Source of the DNA: Allantophomopsis cytisporea
Taxonomy: Eukaryota; Ascomycota; Leotiomycetes; Phacidiales; Phacidiaceae
Reading direction: 5' to 3'
NCBI GenBank assembly: GCA_024752435.1
Contig: CP103036.1
Location: 868,001-932,000 of the forward strand
DNA length: 64,000 bases
The position numbers and the translations under genes were made by a program. The notes under the pieces are model-generated. The model had not been told where the DNA came from. It did not search any database and saw only the letters and a program-made list of their open reading frames with translations. Shown here piece after piece: positions 44,301 to 55,259 of the stretch (position 1 is the first letter of the stretch; every line of letters starts with the position of its first letter).

Positions 44301-46373
44301 ACGGCCGCGCTTTTTGTTGTCATGCTTCCCAGTGCTACTTGGTGGCGGTGCAAAGTTTCCAAGAGGAGGCAATGTCTTTTGCTCGGGTCGATTTGGGTGT
44401 GATTGCGGCGTCTGAGATACGTTGGCTAGAGCAGCAGCATCTTCGGCAGCCTTGGCAGCTGCTTTTGCTTGAGCTGCAGACTCCGGAAGAAATTGTTTGA
44501 AGTCCTCAAGAAGGTCTGGGGCCGTGTTGAAAAGTGTTGTGACTTGAGCATATACATCTTGTATTGGCTTCGACTCGCGTTGGTAGGTCTGGAGTATTTC
44601 GAGGAATTGCTTGTATATCTCAGGTTTATCTTGGAACCGGTTCTATATAAGCAATAGCGTTAGTATATAGTTTTTAGAATTCGAAATATAAGGAAGATAT
44701 ACCTTGATCTTGTTCACGTAGCTGATAGCATGGTTGAACTCTACTGGCCCACGCTTCTCCATACCGGGCTGCTGAGCACTACCGTTCATGCCACCGGCCT
44801 GGGCGCCTGGAGTTGGCGTTTGTGCGTTACGTGGTACAGGAAGACCAGCTGCCGTGGTAGCTGCGCTCTGTAACTGAGATATACCTCTCTGTTGTTGTTG
44901 ATGGAGACCAGCGGCTTGTTGTGCTTCGTATGCCGATTGTGCCTGGTTTGCATATGATGGTACAGCGTTCGATGCATGTGGGCTGAATACAGCCTCTGGA
45001 CTTCCTACACTATGCTGAGATTGTTGCTGCCAACTGCCGACACGTTGCCCAGGACCGTAAAAGGACCCGTTTGCGTTGGTCTGGCCTAGCCCAGCATCTG
45101 CAAGAGGACGGCCACCTGTGATAGACTGCACAGTTGTTCCCATAGGTGTTGTTACTCTGATCGTGTTAGGATCGTTACCTCCTCCACACTCAATTCGATA
45201 TCCTGGAGGTAAGAATGTGTTAAAGCCTTGTATAAGATTTGGGTGGCCGGCGAAGAGTTCCGAAACGCGATTAATAACGCCAGGCGTATCAATACTGTAG
45301 TATCAATAATTAGCTATCAATGATACATATATTTCAGTGCTCTGCTGACGAAATTAGGTGTACTCACGCTTGACTTTTAAAATCTTTCATGATATCAAGA
45401 AATCGATTGTAGACATCGGGTTGGTCAACGAACTGAACCTTGACTTGGTCCAAGTAACTGAGGGCATCCTATTGTGTAAAGTTAGTATTGTCGAGGTAAT
45501 ATTCTTGTGTGCACATCAACAGTCATTGTGAATATTGTACGGCATGGCAGACTTTGCGCTAGTGCAATGTCCAATGACCACAATTGAAATGGGACCGCCT
45601 TCAGACAAGACATTGCCAACGTAGATAGCGTTTTCGGGTCAAGGGCCAATGTCATACAATGCAATGCGTTCATGCTTTGAACATGCGCTGATGAAGCTGG
45701 GCATGGTGGGGAATGGTCGCAACACAATTGGTATCAGACTCACATTTAAAATAGGCTGCTGGCCAGATCCAAGTGGTCCTTGGCCTTGCGGTCCCTGTTG
45801 ATTTCCTCCAGGTGCAGGAAAAGGCATCTGTTGCATTGACCTCACCGCTGCGTCCTGTTGTAGAGGTCCTCCGAAGACTGCAGGCTGACCATTGTTTGCG
45901 CCATGAGCTGGGGCTTGTGGTGCGTTATTCTGTGCAATTCCCAGTGGTGGACCAAAGATATGTGGTTGTTGCTGCTGTGGATTTGATTGACCAAGCTGCT
46001 GCATCGATCGTCCTGCCTCAGCATGAAGAGGGCCACCAAAGACATTGCCAGGTCCATTTGGTGCCCCTAAGCCAGACTGAACAGCGCCGCTGTGGTTGGC
46101 AAGCAATCCTCCAGGGCTATGAATAGCACCTGGAATACGAGAAGCAACTGGCTGATGTAGAGGAATTGTCCCGGCACTGTTCTGGTGTGGAGGCGCAGAC
46201 TGGTACTGTTCGCGATGCTGTCTCTCTCGCTCTCGCTCGTTGTGTTCGCGCTCGCGTTGAGCGAGTTCCTCTTGTTGTGCAAGCACACGACGCTCGCGAT
46301 CTCTCTGGAGCTGTGCCTCTTGCATTTCGCGTTCGTGGTCAATGTTCGACGGGTGATGAGGTTGGTTATCCAT
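41378..46373 (-). CDS. SIN3: Sin3 transcriptional corepressor / histone deacetylase scaffold
   Basis: Sin3 scaffolds the Rpd3 histone deacetylase complexes in the nucleus. Five exons, 45744-46373, 45368-45468, 44703-45294, 42093-44642 and 41378-42034, keep frame and give 1509 residues. The first ~205 residues are Gln/Pro/Gly-rich with a charged RERERQ helix. PAH1 is at ~211-275 (DALSYLDQVKVQF, VINRVSELFAGHPNLIQGF), PAH2 at ~430-500 (FNHAISYVNKIKNRFQDKP, LLEDFKQFLPES), and PAH3 at ~620-690 (AFFDRVKKYISNKTTMNEFL). The HDAC-interaction domain follows at ~705-800 (RGLGPSYRLLPKRETLKPCS). The conserved C-terminal Sin3 region runs to about residue 1430. PAH1 and PAH2 are each split by an intron. It is divergent from the fasciclin gene. 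Confidence 0.95.
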
Positions 46374-46928
46374 GATTGATTATGTGTTGACCGTGGGCGG
46401 AAGTGCCGATCGAGGAAGGGTAATTCAACCACGCTCCTCTTAAGGCAGGAGTGGATAAATGGTGCTTCACTGTGGAAGTCGATTATAGCAACTCAATCGA
46501 GCCAGATACGAGCACTGACTTGAGATATTCCTAAGATTAAGTGTGAATAATTCTAGAACGTAGCTTGTAAATACGTAGTCGATCGCAAAATATTGCGTCA
46601 AATCCAGCGCTGGAAGATGGTTGATCGGTGAAGTTATAAGTCGTGCATGATTCCCCGAGATATCAGGAAACTGAAAGGTCTCAATATGGGCTTCGGTGGT
46701 ATTGTAGAATGTGAATAGGGATGTTGACGATGATCCCACAAAGGCAAAGTAGAGTTGATCCGACAGCTTCAGAGAGAACGGAGACGGAGTTTGCCGTCAT
46801 GTTTGTCCTCGCTAGCCTTGCCAATGCGATAATACAAACGGGCCATCGTCATCGGCAATCCTCCGACCAAGAGATACCGATAATCGGTTTAACTATCTAT
46901 CAGCTTCAAAAGAATACAACGCAACAAC
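46374..46928. promoter_or_regulatory. Divergent promoter, SIN3 / fasciclin-domain gene
   Basis: A 555-bp spacer between outward-facing genes. No specific sites were recognised. Confidence 0.45.
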
Positions 46929-47629
46929 ATGCGATCATCTACTATAATTTGTTTGATCTTTTGCGCTTCTGTGTCTTCTCAACTTGTTGTTCTAAACGTA
47001 CCAAATTTGCAGACTAAGGCTGGCATAAACCAACAGAAACCAGTTATGGAACCCGGACCAGTACTGCCACCATCCAACCAAGATAACCCGCCCAGTGCGC
47101 AGTTTGGCGATGGCGATTCAGTCATTCTGTCTGATGTTATGGGCAAAGATCGTAGCATAAACATCTTTGCAGGCTTCACTCGCGATATAGGCAGCATTGC
47201 AGATCGATTCTCGGCTGCAGGATTCAACACAACTGTTCTTGCCCCAACTAACTCAGCTATTACATCTCTCCCTCGAAAGCCTTGGGAGGATCCTCAAGAA
47301 TACGCGGAACATGGGGCTGATGTGTATGAAGGCGCGGATGGAGAGGATAGAGCACATAGAAACCTCCGAAGATTTGTCGAAAGTCATGTTGTCCCTACTG
47401 CCCCCTGGGAAGAGGGGGAGAAGGTGAAGACTCTTGGTGGACAAACCGTGTGGTGGGAGTCTCAACATGGAAAGAAGTTTGTAAGTCGTTACATCTCAGT
47501 ATTAGCAGAGTTTTTATGACTGACTTCCCATTATAGATTCAGCCCGGAAACATCGAGGTCGATAATGTTGCCAACAAGGTTGCAAATGGCGAAGTGTGGA
47601 TATTGAAGGGTGTCCGAAACTATGCTTAA
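46929..47629 (+). CDS. Secreted fasciclin (FAS1) domain protein
   Basis: Exons 46929-47480 and 47537-47629 join at GKKF|IQPGN to give 214 residues. The N-terminus MRSSTIICLIFCASVSSQ is a predicted signal peptide. The remainder is one FAS1 domain: SVILSDVMGKDRSINIFAGF, then GFNTTVLAPTNSAITSLPRK (the H1 region with the usual T-x-x-A-P-T-N), then FVESHVV and a closing IEVDNVANKVANGEVWILKG. FAS1 domains mediate adhesion at cell surfaces and matrices. There is no GPI-type tail, so it is likely soluble or vacuolar. It resembles the short single-FAS1 proteins common in filamentous fungi. Confidence 0.88.
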
Positions 47630-48594
47630 CTGATGAATTTATGATACTTATGGCGTACATTGCGGTTGGGAGGAGGGTTTTATATGGTTTGGGACTTTTG
47701 ATAACCTTTCAATGACTACGAGAATGGTTCATACTTTTGTACTTATCAAAGAAGTGTGTTTATGCAAGAAACACTATACTTACATTAAAGTATCAAAGGG
47801 TGACATTCACTTACAGAGATGTACACAAGGTCTCCGTACAGGAGCGGATTTTGGTGTAAAATCACTGATTTCAAATGATAATAGAATAACTGTATTCATT
47901 AATATTGACGAGGACATATATCAAAACTATTATTATGATAAATTACAAAGCTCACCAGGTCCCAAGCACCAAATATTGAGCATCGGCAAATTTCATCTAA
48001 CCAAGAGCAGATGTATGAATGTCTGAACAACATCACGTTGCCTTAGCTACTCCCATGATCAATTCTGTGGTCTCTGAGCTCATGGATTTAGGATATTCGA
48101 ACAGACAAAACACCAGCCATTGTCAGCTCTTCGTATCCTCCCACGCATCACCCTGCTCAAACTTGTCACAATATGGAAGCTCATTGGTCGTTTTCTCCGG
48201 CGGGCAAGTTCCGCAATCCAACCGGCGGCGCTTCATTCACGGCAAGTCATCAGCTGTAAAAAACCTCGTGGGAGAACAAGATCTCAAAGACAAGTAGGAA
48301 CTAAAAGAATTGGAAGAATCCGGACTAGAGCTTACTGTAGGATTAGTTGTAGCTCCTTATGGCTGTCCATCCCATGGATCCGGAATACCACTAGGAACAA
48401 GGTAGTAGTTGCTTGTTAAAGAGTATTCTCTCAACTTCCCAAATATTTTTTCATGCCTTGTAATCAGTAAGACTACAGACTCTGATGCGTATAGGCTGAT
48501 CCATGTTCCACAGATTAGGAATGAACGTTGCTTTTCAAGATGTGGCAATCGTCCCAGACGAAGCAGGGCGTGTAGCAGCTTTAGTTTCAGCTTC
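47630..48594. other. Convergent 3' region containing a decayed PDPW repeat
   Basis: The first ~700 bp is AT-rich with nothing recognised. The part next to the F-box gene (about 48357-48540) carries a degenerate further copy of that gene's C-terminal repeat, listed separately. Confidence 0.5.
48357..48540 (-). pseudogene. Decayed third PDPW repeat downstream of the F-box gene stop
   Basis: Just past the stop codon at 48595, another minus-strand frame reads NYYLVPSGIPDPWDGQP and then stops at 48357. That is a clear match to NYYVIPKGIPDPW and NDWYIIPDGVPDPW in the gene. The upstream half of the unit is broken: a different frame reads SLTDYKA, stop, KNIW, echoing SLDAAKNIRKVW. At least one stop and one frame change separate it from the gene, so I read it as a lost C-terminal repeat. 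Confidence 0.65.
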
Positions 48595-51500
48595 TTATAG
48601 CTTTTTGTCCCATGGATCTGGAACACCATCAGGTATAATATACCAATCATTCTTTGAAGAAGGGTTCCTTCTAATTTTTGGGAAATGTTTGATGTTAAGC
48701 TGTCTCATGCGGGCTTGATCCCATGAGGAGAATGGGCCTAGGATGCGACGATCAAGAGTCATTGGCGCCTTTATAGATGTGGCATTCGACCTAGATGAAG
48801 TACGCACGGGGGTAGTGGGTGCAGTCCTAGGAGGCGTAGTCATAGAAGAAGTGCCTGTTGTTAGATTAATAGTAGTCGCCCCGAATAGAGGTTTTGTAGA
48901 CGCGGTTGTAGAACGTGTGATCTTCATTGACTCGGAAGTAGAAGGCTTGGTTGGTGCGCCTGGTGGCACCCAAGGATCCGGGATGCCTTTAGGGATAACA
49001 TAGTAGTTTGGTGAATCCTTAGAAGCTCTTCTAATAACGGCATCAGGCCATACTTTGCGTATATTTTTTGCGGCATCTAAGCTCAGCGGGCCCCTGATTT
49101 TCGGATGCAGCTTCTTCAGATTGGGTACCCATGGCACCGATGCGGTAGTCGTAACAGATCTAGGTGCCGTAGGTACAGATCTTGGAACCGGAGTTTTTGG
49201 TGTCGTGCTAAGCTGTGGCTTTTCGAGTGATTTGGTAGTTCGGATGATATCTCGGGCGCTTTGATTCTGCTGCACGGCAGCCGAAGTGTCAACCGGGGTT
49301 GTTACCGTACCTGGAGTAGTTGGAGTGGTTGCAGTGCCCCGACCCGGCCCAGGTTTCAGTATTGAAGGGTTAGCTATCGTCACATGCTTCCTCGCACCGG
49401 AGGCTGTCTGCACCGATCTTTGGGTAGGAATCCTGGAGAGTTTGAAGCGTTCGGGTTGCGGCACAAAGACATAACCTTCCTGGAATCGTCCTTGGAGCGG
49501 TCGGCGAGAGGGTACAGTTGGTGGAGGCGGGACAGATCCGAATATATGGACCGAGGGTGGGGGAGCCGTCACTGGAATGTCAAGTTGCCCCTCATCTGGA
49601 TGCCGCGGAGGCCCTTTGCTCTTAGAGGGTCGGCCCAATGCGGCAGCGGGCCAGTTGGGTGTACTTTCTGTTCTGTAATTGAAAAAACGAACAGAATTTT
49701 GCTGTGATTGCCCGTACTTGTTAGGAATGGCATATATGCGGAAGTCATCTATTAGATTGTCACGATCTTTGTCAAATATGCTGTAGGCCTCCTTGTGACC
49801 CGTCACTTCAAACCTCTTAGAGTCAGGACGAGGAAACTTGTCTCCCACTCTGAAGCGTTCAACCCAACCTTTCAGACGCTCAGCCTGAGGGATTCCATTT
49901 GCGGAGTACTTCCAATGATGTGCGTAGCGTTTCGAGTTATCACTGTCGCCTTCGAAATAGCCGAAGATCTGAATGGGAACACCGGCTCCGCGTGCTGCTT
50001 CTACAGCCACCGTACACTTTTCCAAGTTCTCTCTCTGGTCAGGAGCTGGGCCAGGCGTGAGGAAGTTATTAGTCACAGTGCGTGAGACACAGAAGACTCT
50101 TAGTTTTTTATATTTGCAGAAAGTGGCGAATGAATCTTTTAGAGCATACTATTAGAGTATTAGACATTTCCGTTGTAGATTACACACTTCTTTAGAACTG
50201 ATCACTCACAGACAAGCCCTCGTTCTCGAATCCATCTCCTTCTTGGTCTTCCTCCAAGATCCGTGGTCCCATTCGACTCTGAATGCTCAATTCGATAAGT
50301 TGTGGCGCACAGTTACCAATCTCCATAAATTCTTCTCTTAAGAAATCAGTCCCCTCATTGATGACCATAAGGTACCGTACGCTTTCAAGGTGTGCCTGAA
50401 CAGCAAAAAATAGATCGGGACTGAGACCGGACTTTGCGCGTGGTTGTCTTGTATCATCGGTGAATTTGCCAATCAGTACTAGCTCATCCAACTTGAATCG
50501 TGCTGTGCGTAGGAAATCCAGCATATCTCGTTTGTCCTGCATTATCTGATGACGGAATCTCGCGAAGCGATCATGAGCCTGTAGGCTGGTATTCCGTGTA
50601 TTGATTTCTAAAGGCAGAAAACGAACTCCACGGATAGGAGCGTTTACAAGTCTTGCAAATACTGAGCCAAGGAATAAGGAACCGCGAATTTCTAACCATT
50701 CTATGCCTCTGGGACTTATGTATGTCATGAGGTTTCCTATCGAACGTCCAGCCCCAGAAATCATAAGGTGACGTACGGAGAGAGCTCTGTCTTTCAACCG
50801 GCCTGGGTGTGACGCTATAAGTGGACCTTCCTCATACAAGACATGGGCTTGTGCAGGATGACTATTTTCGATATAGAAATCGTCGATCTTTGGTATCCAA
50901 TGAATCAACCACATCTATCGAGGTTAGTATACCATACCGACACGCAGTAAAGGTGATATTTTGAGGCTATAGGCCACTTGGGCCTTTCTCTGACCTAGAT
51001 GACCGCAACATACCATGGTTACAAGTTGTGTGGGCTCATCCCGACTTGTGATCTTGATTCCTGTTAGACATTCGGGTGGAAGAAACTGAGTATCTCTTGT
51101 AATTTTAGGAATATCCCAGACATGACGACGTTCTCGACATCCAACAGGGTCCGTCAAAATCCCCGATATTTCAATTTCGCACTTCGTCAAAGATGGATGA
51201 TATAATGAAAGTGTCGGTGCAAGAAAGCTATGAATAGGGGCATATCCTTCCCATGAGAAAGCTTCAAGCCACTTGTAATCTGGAAGCCTATGAAGGATAT
51301 CAACCCAGGCCATGTATGCACGATCTTCGTTGATGCCAAACTCTCGTGCGACCGTATTCTCAACGGCAATTTGGAATTCGTCTTGCAACGGACTATCGTC
51401 AGAGAAGTCTTGGAGTGCATCAATAGTCTTCTGACGAAACCATTCTCGACGTGAATCTTTGAAGAATGTTAATGACTTAATATCCTCTGGTCGCAAGCAA

Positions 51501-52371
51501 ACGTCCCCATTTTGTCGATTACTTCGGGGATTCCAATCAATGAAATCTTCAAGTTTGGAGACTCTATTCAAATCTGAAACATTATACATGGAGTCCGCAC
51601 GTATACGTAGGTTCTCGCCACGCCATGGTTTTGAACACCGAGCTACGAATTTATTCGTGCGACGGAGGCTTGATTGGTCTTTGTAATCGAGCTAGATAGA
51701 TCTTAGACTTTTTCAACTATAGTGTTAGGTAAACATACCAGATCCCAGACCCTTCTAAGGATAGATGGACCTTCAATGTTTCGTATCGAATCACGAGCTA
51801 ACGTGGGGGACCAGATACTACGATCCCTAATCCGACTTCTTGATGGCCGTTCATTTTTCTCGAAGATAGGTGTGAACAGGTTGCCAAGATGGTTGAGGAG
51901 TGTTTTGTTACCCGATGCAACTCCATCGTTTGCTGAGGATTCTTCCCATCGTATGTACTCGTCAAGCAGCTCGTATCGCGCGTCTTCTCTAATCCATGTA
52001 TAGAGGCGCATTTCTCGCACTTGCATATCCTCACCTTCTGTCATCTTTTGTGTCTGCTTCGTCTTCACACGGTCCCCTACACTCTCCCGATTTGGATTTT
52101 CTGAACTATTGAATTCATTAAAATCATCAATGCGTATCGTTAAGGCTGGGCCAACGAACTCTGATAGATCTCCTCTATGGGCCCTCCCAGTACCCTTCAG
52201 GGATGGTATCGTAGATTGATCGATGTCCATTGGGTCTTCAGGAGTTTGAGGATCGACATCACTATCGATTATCATCGGGTCGTCTGCTGTAGCTCCGCTC
52301 AGCCTACTCGCGTTCTTCCGTTCCCTGGCTTTCTTCCTATATTGGGCATCGGGAATATCCTTGGTTGCCAT
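48595..52371 (-). CDS. Large F-box protein with C-terminal PDPW repeats
   Basis: Four exons, 51739-52371, 51014-51691, 50210-50914 and 48595-50148, all joined in phase 0 by GT-AG introns, give 1189 residues. The first ~185 residues are charged and disordered. An F-box-like segment spans the first junction at ~195-245 (GPSILRRVWDLLDYKDQSS, LRRTNKFVAR), the usual pattern for SCF ubiquitin-ligase adaptors. A long middle (~245-770) resembles the leucine-rich substrate-binding part of fungal F-box proteins. The tail is Pro/Thr-rich and ends in two ~45-residue units, one with GPLSLDAAKNIRKVWPDAV and NYYVIPKGIPDPW, the other with GPFSSWDQARMRQLNIKHFP and NDWYIIPDGVPDPW. I know no named domain for these. 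Similar wording, RIYAIPNKYG, occurs earlier in the tail. Target unknown. Confidence 0.72.
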
Positions 52372-53158
52372 ATTGAACGACTGCTTGTAAAATTGGACAG
52401 AGCGATGAATTAGAATCTACAGTGCTAAAAGGTTCGAGATATGTTTTCAAGATGTTGAGGAAGACAATCAAAAGGCTAAGAATTCAATTGCACAACAAAG
52501 AACTCATTGAAACAAAAGCGGTAAAAAGACAAAGAACAACGATATAGAGAACAACCTCAAAGAGGTGATTTTGAGAACCAATAAAGCACATTACCGTGGA
52601 GCATCCTTTGTTCCTTTTTCTAGTCTATGAGCCAAACCTACAGAGAATTCAAGCGAAGCAGCTGAAGTCATTTACTATGAAAGACCAACGTAATGAAGAG
52701 TACAGGTGCCTGGTTTTGTCCCACGTTGAAATCATCGTGACAAGGATGATATCACGACGTCGATTCGCGATTGTGGATTCGACTATAAATAATGTGCTGA
52801 TTGTAGATGAGGCTTCAGGTTGAGGGAAGTAAGATAAGATTTGGTCTTCATGGATAAGGTAAGCGTAAGTCGTAAGCATTTAATATCTACCTACCACAAT
52901 TGTAAAGAGAACTTCACGTGATTTTTTCTCTGAGTAGAACTATGAACAACAGTGATGAAGAATCGATTATATTTAAAGTTCTTTACACTTTGGGACAGAT
53001 AGGAGCTTCAAGATGTTCCAGTTGATGAACTCTCCTGTATCTTTATTTAATTTACATTGTACATGGTCGTTAAACACATATCATAATCTAATTAAACTGA
53101 TAATCCGACCCACCTCCTGTTCATAAACACACGTCTTACAACGTCTAGCTACATATAC
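52372..53158. other. Intergenic region upstream of the F-box/PDPW gene
   Basis: Holds that gene's promoter and the 3' end of the guanine deaminase gene. AT-rich, with no convincing frame or repeat. Confidence 0.4.
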
Positions 53159-54584
53159 CTATCTAGTCCTCTCATGAACCAACTTTCCCTTGACCCAAAC
53201 AGCCAATGTGTTTCTATCATCACCATTGTAAACCCACTTTGCAACCCTATCATCCCAAGTCTCCCAACCAAAGATATCCACAGGCCCCATATCACGCTCC
53301 TCCTCAGCGCCCACCATCCTCAGCCCAATCAACTGCGCATCCCAATCCATGCCCACTTCAAAAGCTCCAACCTGATTCTCTAATCCAACCACCTTCGCGC
53401 CTCCCTTTGTACTGAGATACAACACCTCCTCAATACTCAACTTCGCCTCATCGCCCTCCACCATAGCAACGTGTCTACTCACCAAACTAGCCTGTCTAAC
53501 AGCCTCCAGCACACTCGGCGAGTAGCCACCAGACATATCCGTCCCAAGACCAACATCAATACCCTTGTTGAGCAACCATCTAACGCGCGCAGCACCACTT
53601 GTGATAGCGCTATTACTTGCCGGGCAATGACTGACCTTCGTATCCCTCTTCTTGATAAGACTCGCCTCCTCCTCCGACAAGTAGATTGCATGTGCGAGAA
53701 TCGTCCTCGGAGTCAGGAGTTTATGATGGTCATAGACGTCTGTATACGTCTCAAACTCAGGAAACATCTCCTTGACGAGCGCGAGCTCTCCTTTGTTCTC
53801 CGAAATATGCGTCTGGATAGGGAGTCCAGTCTTAGCCGCCAGCTCTCCAAGGCCATGCATAGTTGGCCTCGTGCATGATGGTGCGAATCTAGGCGTAATG
53901 ATAGGCGAAATGATCTCGTACTTCGGATCGATGGACTGAATGTGCGCGATGGTGGCCTCCGTGGCAGCGACTGCCTCTTTTGGGCTCTCGTCGCGGTACC
54001 ACTCAGGCTGCAGATCTGAGTCCATGCAGCAACGGCCGATGAAGCCGCGCTGACCAGCGGATAGACAGAGATCTGCGAGGAGGTTGGTGGAGGCTACATC
54101 AGTGGTGGCGTAGTATGCTGCTGTGGTGGTGCCATGGGAGAGGGTCCTGGAGATGCATGTCGAGTAGACCTTCTTAGCCTTCTCGAGGTCCTTCAAGGAG
54201 GATTCCATAGGGAAGGTATAGGTGTTCAGCCAGTCCAGGAGAGTTGACTTGCCAAATATACCAGCATTTGGGTACTGTGAGGCATGGATATGGGTATCTG
54301 GAATATATAAGTCACATGACATTATAATATCGAGGGGGTTGCGTACCAATGAAGCCAGGGAAGAAGAATTGTCCATTCTTGGTTCTCTTCACGGTAACTT
54401 CTGATTTCTTCCATCCCAGCTTCAAGTAGGTCTCTTCGAGCGATGCGTCGTCTCGGGGATCTTTGAGATCCTTGGTCACAACCTTTATTTGACCCTTCCC
54501 GTCCACGAAAACAGCAGCATCGTGGATAATCTCTAACTCATCCAGGTTCCTGCTATAGATGAAAGAACCCACAAATACCTGCAT
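53159..54584 (-). CDS. GUD1: Guanine deaminase
   Basis: Zinc amidohydrolase that converts guanine to xanthine and ammonia in purine catabolism. Exons 54347-54584 and 53159-54297 join at FPGFI|DTHIHASQ to give 458 residues, typical for the family. Metal and catalytic motifs are all present: DTHIHASQYPN (HxH), LPIQTHISENKGE, TILAHAIYLSEEE, VSHCPASNSAI, and VGLGTDMSGGYSPS. The N-terminus MQVFVGSFIYSRNLDELEI is the usual first beta sandwich. It is expected in the cytosol. The 49-bp intron ends in TTCCAG. Confidence 0.95.
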
Positions 54585-55259
54585 CCTGCCTGATAATATT
54601 GCCTTGTGACTACGATTTCGCCCAAAGATAAGGAGAAACAGGAGAGGAGATAGAAGGACTCAAAACGTGGCCTGTAAAAGTGTGAAATAAAATCTGCGAA
54701 CTCGACAAAAGACAGGGACTGGAACACTCTTATGTGAATATATAGAAAATCCAATCTGGCTTTTGCACGTGGTGGTGGATATCTGATAGAGTTTTGGGGA
54801 TTTCCTGCCGTGCGATAATAGATGGGGGCAGAAACTATCTTACCTAGATGCATCCGGTAGGTTACGGTAAGATGGGCGTTGGTTATCGGCGCACTCCGGC
54901 CGAGGTGACCATTCACAATTATCAACTTATCACTGTATCAGTACCACAAACTTGTAGGATATACTGTTAATTGTTATTGTAAAGTATGTCACAGCTAGCA
55001 ATCACAAAGATGCATTTAACTCTACCACGGTTCAATATTTCATAGATACAGTATTCCGTGGTCTGCCATAGTCGAGCACCCTAAACCGCCAAGAAGAAAA
55101 GGCCAAAAGGCAACAATATATACACGAAAACCTGGAAAGGCCTGCTCTCTTCTAACTTAAAACCCAACGCCAGCAAATGCGAACCAAAACGTCTAAGTGT
55201 GCTGCCCATTCATATCTCATCTGTCATCAAGAAGTCATGAAAATGTGTTTGAGGATCAT
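54585..55259. other. Promoter region of guanine deaminase
   Basis: About 0.7 kb with the 3' end of the next minus-strand gene at its far side. It contains ttacctagatgcatccggtagg near 54840. No gene is seen. Confidence 0.4.

Noticed and set aside
50924..51589. Separate gene starting MYNVSDLNR
   Set aside because: Phase-0 GT-AG introns on both sides link it with the flanking exons, and the upstream join completes an F-box-like segment.
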